Assembly: GCA_027625915.1 (NCBI GenBank)
Contig: JANTQA010000048.1
Span: 3,844,001 to 3,908,000 of the forward strand
Source of the DNA: Anaeramoeba flamelloides
Lineage: Eukaryota; Metamonada; Anaeramoebidae
Direction: 5' to 3'
Length of the DNA: 64,000 bases
Positions 47,085 through 58,600 of the stretch are shown here, piece after piece. The position numbers and the translations under genes are program-made. Under the pieces are notes generated by a model. That model was not told the DNA's origin. It saw nothing but the letters and a program-made list of their open reading frames with translations, and made no database searches. The first letter of the stretch is position 1. Each line of letters opens with the position of its first letter.

Positions 47085-47640
47085 TCACCAGGTCGCTTAA
47101 GGTAAGTCAAGGCAGGTTATAGTGGGTTAATGTATGCTAGCTAATTTGGATGGTATATAAGGGAATTTTCGCTAGGATTTTGAAAAAAAAAAAAATTAAG
47201 AGGGGAATTAGACTTGTTTCACTTGTTTCATTAGTATAACTTGTTTCACTTGTTTAAAGGGGTAAAAATTTTCCTTAGGTTAACTTTTTATGCTTGAAAT
47301 TGGGCGATCGAACAAGTTTTTAAAAACTATTTAATATTGTGGATTTCATCATTTTTTGGACTTTCTACAATTTAAGTGATAAAATATTACTAATAACAAA
47401 ATAATCTTTTTGATTTTTGCTCTCGCAATCTTTAAAAGTCATTAAAAAACTTTCATACTGATGAAAATAATCATAAACTCTACAAAAATATAAAAATACA
47501 AAAAAAAATTTTTGTCCCAAATTTAGCATTGAATAATATACCCTTAATTCACACTTAAAAATGATCCCATTATCTAATTACCTAATGCTAAAAACAAATA
47601 AAAGATGAATGTGAAATAGTTTAATAAACTCTTTTGTTGA
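47085..47640. mobile_element. LINE-related 3' fragment
   Basis: 47345-47500 repeats the start of the window (TTTCTACAATTTAAG.. ATGAAAATAATCATAAA), so both belong to one dispersed family. Frames are broken and the limits are uncertain. Confidence 0.4.
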
Positions 47641-47994
47641 ACCCAATAGCTCCAGTTTAATTGGGTCAATTGAACAAATTAAGTGTTTTTATCAAATGTT
47701 ATTCTCAAAATAAATTTTCAATTTATAAATCAGAATCATTTTTTTGTTTTTTTAAACAAATTTTAGATTTTTTTTTCTTTTCTGAATATTTTTTTGGCTT
47801 TATCTTTGTTCACTTTTATCTTTTCAATAAAAAAAGAAAATCTATCAAATATGTTATAATTTTACCTACATTATCTATATGGATTAAAAACTCAAAATAA
47901 TTTTATATTGTTTTCAGCCAAACAGGATGTACTTTTTTTGAAATGACCTCTCTTAAATGATCAAAATATTAAAAGAAGATGAATAACACTTTTT

Positions 47995-48351
47995 ATAAAA
48001 TTACCCAGCCATTAAAATAATTGTAAAATCTGGAAATCAGAATTAAAAAAAATAAATATCTCTAATATTTTCAATCATAATAATAATATGTATATTATTA
48101 CAAAAAGAGATTCATCGTGTTTATTAACCACGAGTGGATAATAAATATATTTTTGAATCTTTAATAAAATTCCTACATACAACCTTTGGAATTCAAAGAA
48201 TGCCTTAAAGTGACATAGAGTGCCTATCTTTTCCAGAATTTAAAAGAGTAGAGAAAAATCAAAAATTTTTCTCTTTCTTTTAAATTAAAAAAAAAACCTA
48301 ACTGCAAACAAGATGGGTGTTAAACCCCCTCCTTAAATAATAAAAAGAAAA
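47995..48351 (+). mobile_element. 5'-truncated LINE copy with target-site duplication
   Basis: Flanked by GAATAACACTTTTT at 47981-47994 and 48352-48365. It starts in the CPxYENxRK region (TTACCCAGCCATTAAAATAA..), keeps the end of the ORF (..FESLIKFLHTTFGIQ-like) and has a hybrid hairpin (about 48226-48295). It ends CTCCTTAAATAATAAAAAGA. Confidence 0.75.
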
Positions 48352-48417
48352 GAATAACACTTTTTTTTTTTTTTTTTCACTTTTCCCAAAAATATTGATT
48401 TATCGATAATTCTTGTA

Positions 48418-48614
48418 CAGTCAGTTTCAATTTTAAGGCACAAACTTTCAACGAAATTTAAGGTACAAAAAAATCTCAAATTAAGGCACAAAATTTGGAA
48501 TTTTTTTTTTTACAATTTATTTTTACTAGAATCTGAATTTTATGCTTTAATTTGAGATTTTTATTGTGCCTTAAATTTCGTTTAAAGTTTGTGCCTTAAA
48601 AGTGAAACTGACTG
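48418..48614. mobile_element. MITE family B, copy 7 (best preserved)
   Basis: CAGTCAGTTTCAATTTTAAG to CTTAAAAGTGAAACTGACTG, TA on both sides. The two halves are almost perfect inverted repeats around a short centre. It lies about 50 bp beyond the LINE insertion at 47995-48351. Confidence 0.8.
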
Positions 48615-48616
48615 TA

Positions 48617-49579
48617 TTCAAATATTGTCAACTTGGTTTATATTCCAAGTACCAACGGTTTTTTTTTTACAAAAAAAGAAAGAAAACTTATGTATGAAGA
48701 ATTCAAAAAAATCTTGAACTAATTTTATAGATTTGAAAAAAAAAAAAACTATTTTAAATCAACTTCTACTTAACCATACAGAGTAGTGATTTAAAAATTT
48801 TTAAAAAAAGGGTTTGTGAAATATTAAAATAGGTTGGGAAAAACCTTTTGATGGATGTAACATCTATAACTGTTAAAAGAACAAATTTGTAAGTCTCTAC
48901 TAATACCTCAGAAAATTTTTTTGCCTTTATTTGACACTTTTCAGAGTTTTTTTTGAGTGAGAGAGAAAAGTTTTTCATTTTCTTATAATTGTCGAGATGC
49001 TAAGGTTCGAGAATAAAGATGTCCCCTTTTTTTTAATTCTTGTAAAACCCTTCGAAAAAAATGATATATTCCTTCATCACAGGAATTGAGTTATATCCAT
49101 TTTGTAAAAATATTTAGAAAACAAAAAGATAATTTTTTTTAAATTCAAATATAAAACTAAATAAAAAAGACTCAAAAAAATTTTATAAAATTTTGACTAA
49201 TTTCTTAAATATTTTGTAAATAGAATAGTTTTTTTACCTCTTTGATATATGTTCAATTTATGGTATAAATATAGATTCGTAATTACTAGATAAACAAATA
49301 ATCATATTTTCCCTTTTCAAGTGCTTTAATCCTTAAAGCAAAACCAAAAAAAAAAAAACAATTTGTTTTCAAGAATTTAAATTTATCATTTTTTTAGATT
49401 AAAATGTCATCTTAAAAGTTGAAATTTAATTCTAATTTTATAGTTAATAAAATAATGATTACTTTGCAAATATTTTTAATTCTCAAAGTTTTACACAATT
49501 ACAATTTGAATTTTTTGAAGAATCACAAAAGCCAGAAAAACTCGAAAATAAAAAAAAAAACAAATTATTTCAGTATATC
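48617..49579. other. Gene-free spacer
   Basis: AT-rich. The minus ORF 48766-48978 has no recognised relatives; nothing is supported. Confidence 0.35.
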
Positions 49580-50085
49580 GTAGTGAAAAAAATATGTGAC
49601 ATGAAAAAAATACCTTAAAATTTCTTTAATTGTTAATTATATATATATATATATATATATTAAAAGATATTTTAATAAAAAATTTCCTCCATTTAAGAAT
49701 CAAACTTTTAAAATTATAACTGGGCCACTTATGAGAAAGATGATTAATTAAATTACGATTGTTCAAAATAATATACAATGATTCAAAATACAATAATAAT
49801 AAAAATTATCATTATCCAAATTCATAGCAATCCTCTATAAAACTCGATCGTTTTTCAAAACAAGTAAATCTACTTATCCTATCCTAGAATTAATGAAGTA
49901 TTATATAGACACCTTACTTTAATGAACTTTAAGTGGGTTTATCAGCAAATTCATAAAAAAATTGGTATTTTATAAAAAGGATTTGATTAGAAATGATTTG
50001 AAATTACAGAAAACTTTTTCTAATATTCACAAATGAAAAATCTTTTCAGTGGATTTTTTTTTCTCGAATATTTTTTTCATTACTA
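49580..50085. mobile_element. MITE family F, copy 1
   Basis: Matches F copy 2 (52076-52559) along its length: a GAAAAAAATA..ACATGAAAAAAAT end, a middle with CTCTATAAAACT, and the mirrored end. More diverged and carrying a (TA)n run. Confidence 0.6.
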
Positions 50086-50628
50086 TATTTAAATAATAAA
50101 TCACTAAAAATGTTCACTTCATTTTCATTCTTCTTTTTATCGAAGGAAACTTTCAAAATAGATTGAAATTTATGCTTCTCTATTTATCAGTTTTGATATA
50201 TTTTTATGTTAGGTTTATATTACACTGGTATTTGAATAAAAAACTGTAAAAAATTTTCACATCAACTTGTATTTTGTTCCATTTTTCTTCTTATTGTAAT
50301 AAATCTCAAAGTAGTGGATTGAAATTTGGTATCTTTGTTAAATTATCTTTTTAAACAAGATTCTAGTATACTTTGAATGAAATAAAGTCTGAAAAAGGAA
50401 AGAAAATGCTGATACTGATAAAAATGCTAGATGAAAATTTATCACTTTTAAATTTCAAATACCAGTTAAAGTGTTCAGTAAAAACCTTTCCCATCTAAAG
50501 GTGTGACAATTTCTTTTCCTGTTACAACAAAGAAAGATGAAATCGAATCTCAAAACAGACAATTCATTTTTTATCATTTTGTCATCAAACCAAACAATTT
50601 GATTTTATTTTAACGATTCCGATTCAAA
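50086..50628. other. Upstream region of the SAE1 gene
   Basis: AT-rich promoter-side sequence; no motif is recognised. Confidence 0.35.
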
Positions 50629-51549
50629 ATGAATAACTTAAGCGAAAAAGAAGCCTCTCGTATGGATCGCCAAATTCGACTGTATTCATTTGAAGGGCAA
50701 AAAAGCATACTTAATTCACATGTGCTATTAATTTATGTCACTGGGACCAATTCGGAGGTTGCCAAAAACCTAGCAATCGGTGGGCTTGGGAAAATGACTT
50801 TAATCGATCCTTTTTTGACCAGTGAAAAATCGCTTTGTTGTAATGTTCTTGTGACAAGAGAGCACATTGGAAAAAACAGGGCAAAGGCAAGCCTTGGTTT
50901 CTTACAAGAAATGAACCCTAATTTAGAATTAGATACCGCAGACTATTACGATCTCTTTAATCGTGAAAACGAAAATGAAAACAAAAGCAAGAACAGCCAA
51001 GCTGATTTTATCAAGCAGTTTGACATTGTTTGTATTTGTAACCCAACAATAAACGAGGTCAACCACCTTACAGATTTGTGCCATCTGCACAACAAATGTT
51101 TAATGGTTTGTGGTGTTTCTGGTGAAAATAGTTTTGTGTTTATCGACAATTGTAACGACACAGAAAAGACTTTCCAAAAGGTTGTCAATACGCCTTGGTC
51201 GAATCTCAATATCCGGCGAACAAACCGACTTTTTTTTATTATTCAATTATTTTATATATCATGCAAAGATCGAAAGAATCCGGAAAGCGTACAACTCGAG
51301 GAGAATGATATTAATCAAATTATCGATGAGCTTTCTCAAAGCGTTCAACTAAAAAAGGTTCCAGTAAAATTTTCGGATTTGCTTGATTGGCAACAAAATT
51401 GGAAAAATGAAAATAGCTCAACAGCTTCAATAATTGGTGGAATAGTTTCACAAGAAATTTTAAATACCATATGCCAAAAGAGGAAACCAATTGAAAATTT
51501 CCTTTTTTTTGATAATTTCTCTGGATTTGCTCGTATTGAAAAAATTTAA
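50629..51549 (+). CDS. SAE1: SUMO-activating enzyme subunit 1 (Aos1/SAE1)
   Basis: Single exon, 306 aa (human 346). The protein pairs with Uba2/SAE2 to adenylate SUMO and pass it to the E2; SAE1 itself has no catalytic Cys. N-terminal MDRQIRLYSFEGQKSI (12-27) matches the YDRQIRLWGLEAQKRL hallmark. The nucleotide loop VTGTNSEVAKNL (37-48) is a degenerate GxGxxG (human GLKGLGAEIAKNL). GKNRAKASL.. is the RNRAEASL motif, and FDIVCICNPT follows. The C-terminal TASIIGGIVSQEI..FFDNFSG corresponds to VVGGILAQEI..FFFFDGMKG. An Asn/Glu-rich insert lies at 112-124. The Nedd8 E1 subunit APPBP1 and Uba5 are less likely on length and the C-terminal motif. It is flanked on both sides by F elements. Confidence 0.88.
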   Translation: MNNLSEKEASRMDRQIRLYSFEGQKSILNSHVLLIYVTGTNSEVAKNLAIGGLGKMTLIDPFLTSEKSLCCNVLVTREHIGKNRAKASLGFLQEMNPNLELDTADYYDLFNRENENENKSKNSQADFIKQFDIVCICNPTINEVNHLTDLCHLHNKCLMVCGVSGENSFVFIDNCNDTEKTFQKVVNTPWSNLNIRRTNRLFFIIQLFYISCKDRKNPESVQLEENDINQIIDELSQSVQLKKVPVKFSDLLDWQQNWKNENSSTASIIGGIVSQEILNTICQKRKPIENFLFFDNFSGFARIEKI

Positions 51550-51729
51550 ACGAATTGTACTTACAACAAATGTTTAAAATATTGAATGCGTGGGGGGGGG
51601 GGATATTTGAAGAAATTCAGATTAGCAAGCTAATGCTTAATCTAAAAATAAAACGATTATATTTTTAAATTTTAAAATATAATTTTTTGAAAAAAATTTA
51701 TTTTTTTATTTTCTTTTTACACATATCAA

Positions 51730-51768
<39 letters not shown>

Positions 51769-52075
51769 AACCAAAATTAAATTTTAATTCTTTAAGAAAT
51801 TGAATAGATAGGAGAATTTTTGTTTTTAAACCAGTCTAATTTGTTACTTTTTCTTTTGTGGTAGAAAAAAAGGGTTTTATTTTTTTAAAGATCATATCCA
51901 TTTAAAAGAAACATGATTCTTGTTTATTTATTATAAGATTGTTAAATATATAAATTTATATACAAAAAAGTAGAAAATAATTCATTTGATAAATTATTAT
52001 CTTTTTTTTCTAAAAAAATTTACAAATTGTAAGAATAATTATAAAGAAATTAACTAGTAAAAATTTGTATTAGAG
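51550..52075. other. Spacer with G run and AT repeat
   Basis: An 11-base G run at 51592-51602, unusual in this AT-rich DNA, and a (TA)n run at about 51733-51766. Nothing else. Confidence 0.4.
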
Positions 52076-52559
52076 CAGTGAAAAAAATACCGTACATGAA
52101 AAAAATCCCGGAAAAGATTTTTAATTGTGAATATTAGTAAAATTATTTTGTAATTTCATTTATTTACAATCAAATTACTTTTTTTAAGAATCGGACTTTT
52201 TCAATTATAACTCCCCCACTTATTAGAATGATGATTGATGAAATCACACTTGTTCAAAACACCATTCAATCAATCAAAAAACAAGAAGAAAAATTATCAT
52301 TTTCCAAACTCTAGTAAACCTCTATAAAACTGGATTGTTTTTCAAAAAAAGTTGATCAACATTAGGCTATCAAACAATTACTTGAGTATTCTAAAGACAA
52401 CTTACTTTGATGGACTTTAGGTAGGTTTATTACTAATCTCATAAAAAAATTGGTTTTTTATAATAAGGATTTAATTGAAATTATACAAAAATTTTACTAA
52501 TAATCACAATTAAAAATCATGTCCGGGATTTTTTTCATGTCCGGTATTTTTTCCCAACT
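52076..52559. mobile_element. MITE family F, copy 2
   Basis: The left end CAGTGAAAAAAATACCGTAC continues ATGAAAAAAATCCCGG. The right end mirrors it (CCGGGATTTTTTTCATGTCC, GGTATTTTTTCC). The sub-terminal arms TTTTTAATTGTGAATATTAG also pair. About 484 bp, no ORF. Confidence 0.7.
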
Positions 52560-52739
52560 ATAATTGAATTATTTTTGAATTTAAAGAATTATACTTGAAA
52601 AATATTTTAATAATATTGCAATTATTAATTGAGGAAAAAGATTACATATTTAAGTTATTTCTCAAAATTGTCAGTAAATTTTTTTTAAAAATATCAATAT
52701 TCAACTTAATTCTAATATGCTAATTTAAAGATCTTAAAT

Positions 52740-52900
52740 CAGCTTTCAGATTCATAAATTGATTTTTAGTTGTAATTCAATTTGTTTATTTGTAACACAC
52801 TACTTTGATGAAAGATATCAAAGTTTACAAACTCAATTTTATATAATACTTTTTAGGTGTAAAATTGATCTTCCATTTCTTTCTGTTTGATTATAAAATT
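52740..52900 (-). mobile_element. MITE family C, fragment
   Basis: AATTCAATTTGTTTATTTGT onward parallels 60790-60900 and the reverse of 44380-44470. Only an internal piece remains. Confidence 0.45.
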
Positions 52901-53540
52901 GTTTTTTATAAAACCAGTTTATTCTTGATAATCTGCTCTTGAGAGGGAGGTAATAACTGTGTTTAACGGTTGAAAATACATTGTTATTTTAAGCATATTG
53001 CCTGTTTTTTTCTTGTATTGGTTGTCACTTGTTTTGTATATAAAAGTATATTATTATTTATTTGTTGGGAATATTTTAATGAAAATAAACCCCATTTCAA
53101 AAATTGTAGTTTACCTAAAATATTTATAAAAAAAAAAAACTATTATTTCTGAGTATTCAATAGTAATTAATTATATCTGATTTATATTTCACTTTTAAAT
53201 CAAACTAAATAATAAAATACTACGGAATTTTTCAGTAATTTGAAAAAAAAAAAAATAAAATATATAAAAAAAAGTAAATAACTAACATTTTAGAAATTGA
53301 ATTTTCCACATTTTTAATTACTAACTTTTACTGAAAAAAAAAACTTTAGTAGGGAGATTTTTGATGAAAAATTGAAAAGATTCATTTTAAAGTATATTAC
53401 AGAGACTCCATTTTCTTAGTGGTTATTTGACTTTTCAAAGATTTTTTTTTCAGATTATCTTTTGCAAAAGAAAAACTTGATTCTCAAAAAAAAAAGAAGA
53501 AGAAGAAGATAAAAGCTAAGAAAAAGCAATAAAATAGAAG

Positions 53541-53575
<35 letters not shown>

Positions 53576-54440
53576 GGAAAAGAAATTGAAAAACAAAACT
53601 AAAATTTGCAAAATTAGAAAAAATGATTCTGATCCAAAAATTTGATTTTTTTTTTCAATAAGAATATCAGTTAAATACCAAAAAACAATTTCCAATAACT
53701 GTATAAAGTACATAACTATTTTTTGAAAACAAATTTTGATTCTCTGTTCTCAAAATTAATAAATTTTATGCAGAATATCTTTATATTATATTGAAGTTTC
53801 TATTGTTATTATGGTCTAATAAAAAAACATTTCTATTTTTTTTTTTTTATTTATTAAAGTACAAGTACTCAAAGTTCAGGTGTTTTTAATAATCTATAAT
53901 TTGAATTAGAGATATTTTTGAATCGGTTTAAAGAGTGAATCTGGTAAATTTCTCTCAAAAATCATATCTACTCTATAAATTGGGATTGATTTTTGTTATA
54001 ATCTTGTTCAGGTTCGATTTTTATAATAGTCAGAAATATTTGATAGATTCAAACCATTTGTTCAAAGAATTACTATTTTTATCAAGTATTATCCTGATTT
54101 TCAATTAAAATTACATCGTGACAGCTATTTGAAACATGTTAAGCAATTATAAATAATGTGTTTAAGGGAAATAGAACAAGCGTCTTTGAATTGTAAAATT
54201 ATGCTTTTTATCACTAGTATATATCAGTTCTCTCAAAAAACCTTTTTATTCACAGAAATTTGGAAAACTTTAAATATTAATATATTCAGTTGATTAAATA
54301 TTGTTTTTAATACCCCCCCTATAGATCTATTTGAATTCTATTATTATTTTAAGGTCAAATCAATCTTTAGAATCAACATTTTTACTGTCAAATAGGTACA
54401 TTTTCATTGGAAAAATAGAAAAAATTCTTTAACTTTTATA
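52901..54440. other. Gene-free stretch
   Basis: AT-rich, with an A run of about 34 at 53538-53572. Nothing coding is recognised. Confidence 0.35.
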
Positions 54441-54971
54441 TAAACTAGATTCCAAAAATTTGGACACAGTTTAAATAGTGGAAAGAACACAATTACTGTA
54501 CTTTAAATTCAAATTGGAAAGAATTTTAATTTTACAAACAATTTCATTTTTTGTCTTTTTTGTTTTGTTTTCATTTCCTTTTTTCAAGTTACATAATCTG
54601 TTTTGTTAGATCTGGAAATTTTTTTTCAATGGTTGTAAAAGGTTAGTGTTGAGTTTGTTAAATTGGAAAATAACATACAATTGGTAGATGGGATCTTTTC
54701 ATTTGATCGATCAACAATTGTTGGTGAAATTTCAACAAATTTACCAATACATTTTTTGTTCCGCTCGTTTCATTATTTTGGACACATCTTTTTTATTTTT
54801 GAGTTTTATATTTTTTTCTTTTATTTGGGTAAAAACGATTACTTATTAAAAAATTAATACTGGGTAACCTAAATATGGTTTTATTTTAGGTTTGGGAAAA
54901 TACAATAAATTGGGTTTTTTTCCGCCTATTTTTGATTTTGGGTGTGTCCAAATTTTTGGAACGGGGTTTAT
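54441..54971. mobile_element. Tc1/mariner-like MITE, family G
   Basis: Imperfect TIRs of about 28 bp: TAAACTAGATTCCAAAAATT then TGGACACA on the left; TGTGTCCAAATTTTTGGAAC then GGGGTTTA on the right, with TA alongside. TTCCAAAAATTTGGACACA strongly resembles Tc1-type ends. The internal ORF 54663-54857 is not a recognisable transposase. Confidence 0.7.
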
Positions 54972-55624
54972 ATTCTTCTCAAATTTAAATTTCAATTAAT
55001 CGATCAGAATCGTTGAACTAATTTAATCAAATTTTTCTTTTTTTTTAATTTGTTTTTTAGTTTTTTTTTTTTTTTCTTTCTTATTACTTTTAATAAGTTT
55101 TTTTTTCTTTTTTTAAAAACAAGTCAAGAAGCAAAATGTTTGAAACTAAAAATTAACTTTAACAAAATTGTGGTCTTGTAATTCCTATTAAAATCAATAA
55201 AATTACTAAAAAAAAAATTCAAACTTAATAATTTTAAATTTCTAAATAAATTGTGAAATTTTGAACGAGACGTACAAGAAAGTGGACTAAATTTTTTTTA
55301 ATATTGTTATTTTTTACCAAAATTTTTAGTTCGTCAAGGTATTTCTTTTATGAATACCAACTCTAATTGGAAGTTCATTATTGTGAATATTTCTAATTAA
55401 TCTTATATTATTTGATTTTTAAAAAAAATTTAATTTTTTATTTTTGGCTGGTCACTTTAGTGAAGTGGGGTTTAGTAACACCCTAAGAGAACATTCACTT
55501 TAAAATTATTCAAAGGTGTTTGTTAAAAAAAAAAAAAACTCTTCAAATATTAAAGAATAAAATTAAATAAACAAAAATAAAAAAATGGAAATAATAAATT
55601 TTCGTAAAATATAATTTAATATTT
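54972..55624. other. 3' flank of the PIG-G gene
   Basis: AT-rich; nothing recognised. Confidence 0.35.
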
Positions 55625-58600
55625 TTAAAGACTAATCATTTTTTTTTTTTTTTTTTGTTCGGAAATAAAAAGGGAAAAAATAAATAGAGTAAAGAAAGCC
55701 GTGTTTGCCATTTCATAAATATATTTTGGGGTAAAAACACTCCAAATAAACAGGTGGTGTCTAAAGGAAATCAACACGCCACAAAAAACGACATTTTCTA
55801 ATATCAGCCAGGATGACCAAAGTATACAATGGTATTTTTTAATAAAAGATCTTCCAGATAAATCATTAATTTTATTTATTGATAATAGGAAAGTAATAGT
55901 ATAAAAAATTGGACCAGTGTATGCGATTAAGGCTGAGAAAAGGAATACAATTTCTTGATTATAATCTGTTAATCCTGTATATGCCCCTGCGAAATCTAAG
56001 GTAGAAATTTTATTTGTGTTTCCAAAGGCAAATGAAGAGCATCTCATTAATAAAAAAATCCAATATTTGCCAAAAGGGTGGTTTGCAAACCCTGAATGAA
56101 AAAATAGATATTGAGATGAAATTAATAAAATGATTAAGCCATATTGAGAAGGTTTTTGTAATAAAAATGCAATTAGAATAAAAATGACTTGTCCACATTT
56201 AAATTTTTGTACTATTTTAATTTTATTTGCAAATCTTAAAATTAGCAAGGTGATCATTAACATCAATAAAAATAAAAATATTAGCCTGGCAATTAATATT
56301 TCCATTTGGAAATTTTCAGCAAAATACAGTTTACAAAGTAATAACAACGATACTGAGAAACAAATTAATTGACAAAAAATTGAAATAATTTTTAAAAATT
56401 TCTCTTTATTAGATTTGATATCATTATTATGAGATTTTTTTTTATCATTTTTATCATTAACAAGATTGTGATCTTTTTTAGCATTATCAATGCTGTGCTC
56501 TTTTTTAATAGTTTCTTTAATATTTGAGTGGATCCTAAATTTGAATTGATAAATGGAATATATCATTATAATCATTATTGATGTAATTGAAAAAATTAAT
56601 AAAAAAATATAATTTTCTTCCTTTTCTAACCATTTAACTATATCCCATTCATGAATATATTTATCACCAGATTTATTCCAATATCTCATTAATCTTAAAT
56701 TAAACAACAATAATAAAAAAACAATGATATTTTTTAAATTAAGTTTTGAAATCAATGGTTTTTCAATTTTGATAAATAATTGGATAATTAGAATGGTATT
56801 TAATAAAGTAAATAATGTATTATGTTCTTCTTCAACATAACTACTACTGAATAATGAAAAAATATGTGCAAATTGTGGGACCCATTCTAAAAATTCTTGT
56901 TTTTTAATTTTAAATTTCGTTTTTTCTTTCATTATGTTAATTTCGGATTGGGGTTTCCCTTTTTGTTTGGTTTTATATTTATTTTTGTATTCTATTTGAT
57001 TTTTTTTGTTGATTTTGATTTGTTTTTTGTTTTGATTTTGGGTTTTATTTTTTTTTTGGTTTTTGTTTTGGTTTTGGTTTTTGTTTTGGTTTTGGTATTT
57101 GTTTTTATTTTTGTTTTTATTTTTGTTTTGATTTTTATTTTGATTTTGATTTTGATTTTGATTTTTATTTATATTTTTCAACCCGCTTTCTTCTTCTTCA
57201 TTTTTATTTTTCTTTTCAATATTTTGTTTTTTATAATTATTAATTTTCAATAATTTTTTATTTTTATTGGGAAGAAATAGATTAGCATAGCTTTTAATAA
57301 TAATAGTTAACAATAAAGGTAAAAAGGAAATAATTAATAAATTGGGTATTGGAAGATTATCCAATCTATAAAGCAAGGGGAATTTTCCAATAAAGGCATT
57401 TGCCTTAAACTTGTATAATAATTTCTTCAACACAAATGATAGAATAGTAGGAGCTGTTATAAGGAATAAATTAATCTTGATTGAAAAAATTGGAAAGCTT
57501 TGATGAACAATTAAATTAAGTAATAAACCTATAAAAGAGAAAAACACTAAAGATAAAAATATTAACATTCTGACCATTGACTTTATATCTTGCTTGGTTA
57601 CAGTTTTTTCTAATTGCTCTTGAATTGTTTTTAAAAAATTAAGAATGTTTGTTTCATTATAGTTTTTGATATTTTGATTATTGCTTTTTAAAAAGTCTTG
57701 AATGTTGTCATTACTTTTGACTAGCCTATTAAATTGGTTAATATTTAAATATAATGCCTTTTTATGATCATCAATACTTTCCCACTCACTCAGCATGGAT
57801 GGGATCATCTTCCCTAAATTTAGTGATGGTATTGGCAATCCAAATAAAGTTGCAATAGTTGGCACAAAGTCGATTTGTTTCACACTTGGGTATACACCGC
57901 CATTTGACTTGGTATCTAATTCCTCATTTAAAAATATAAAAATGGTTTCGATTTCATTTTTACTTCCTCCACCATGATTGCCTTGATCATTCATCCCATG
58001 ATCACCAGTAACCACAAATAATGTTTTTTTTTCATTTTCTTTTTTATCTTTTTCATTTTCCGTTTTCTTTTCATTTTCGATATTACTATTCTCGCGAAAT
58101 AAGGACTTATACATTCTTTGAATAATTGAGTCCATTTCAAATAGTTTTGATTCCATTAATTTTGAATGTGGCCCTTTTGTGTGACCAACATGATCAACGC
58201 CCAAATAATGCAAAATCAATACATCCCAATCGTCTGAAGGTAAGACCCGATCTAAATGCCTAGTTATGTTATTATCTACGACTGTTGTGTCGCTCACAAA
58301 AAAAGAACTTACAGGATCAGAGTCATGAAATCTGTTTGGAAACAGTTTCTCCCAAGTGTCGTCCCCATACATATAGATTTTCTTTCCCTGTTTCAAAAAG
58401 TTGTCAATCAAGTTCTCCGATGAGGCTTGCTTGGCATTGAAATTTCGAATCAATTCAAAATAGTCTGGTATCGTTCCTGAGATCAAAGATTTAATTCTTG
58501 GCAAAGTGACTGTTGGGATCGCTGTTTCGCAAACCATCGTTTTTGTTTGGTTTGCGTGGATTAAGCTGGAAAGAAAAGGAAAAGACTTTGAGTGATCTTC

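Noticed and set aside
50946-51352. ORFs overlapping SAE1 in other frames
   Set aside because: Shadow frames; SAE1 motifs are all in the main frame.
56897-57253. 118-codon hydrophobic plus ORF
   Set aside because: Antisense of the Asn/Gln/Lys repeat of PIG-G; not a membrane protein.
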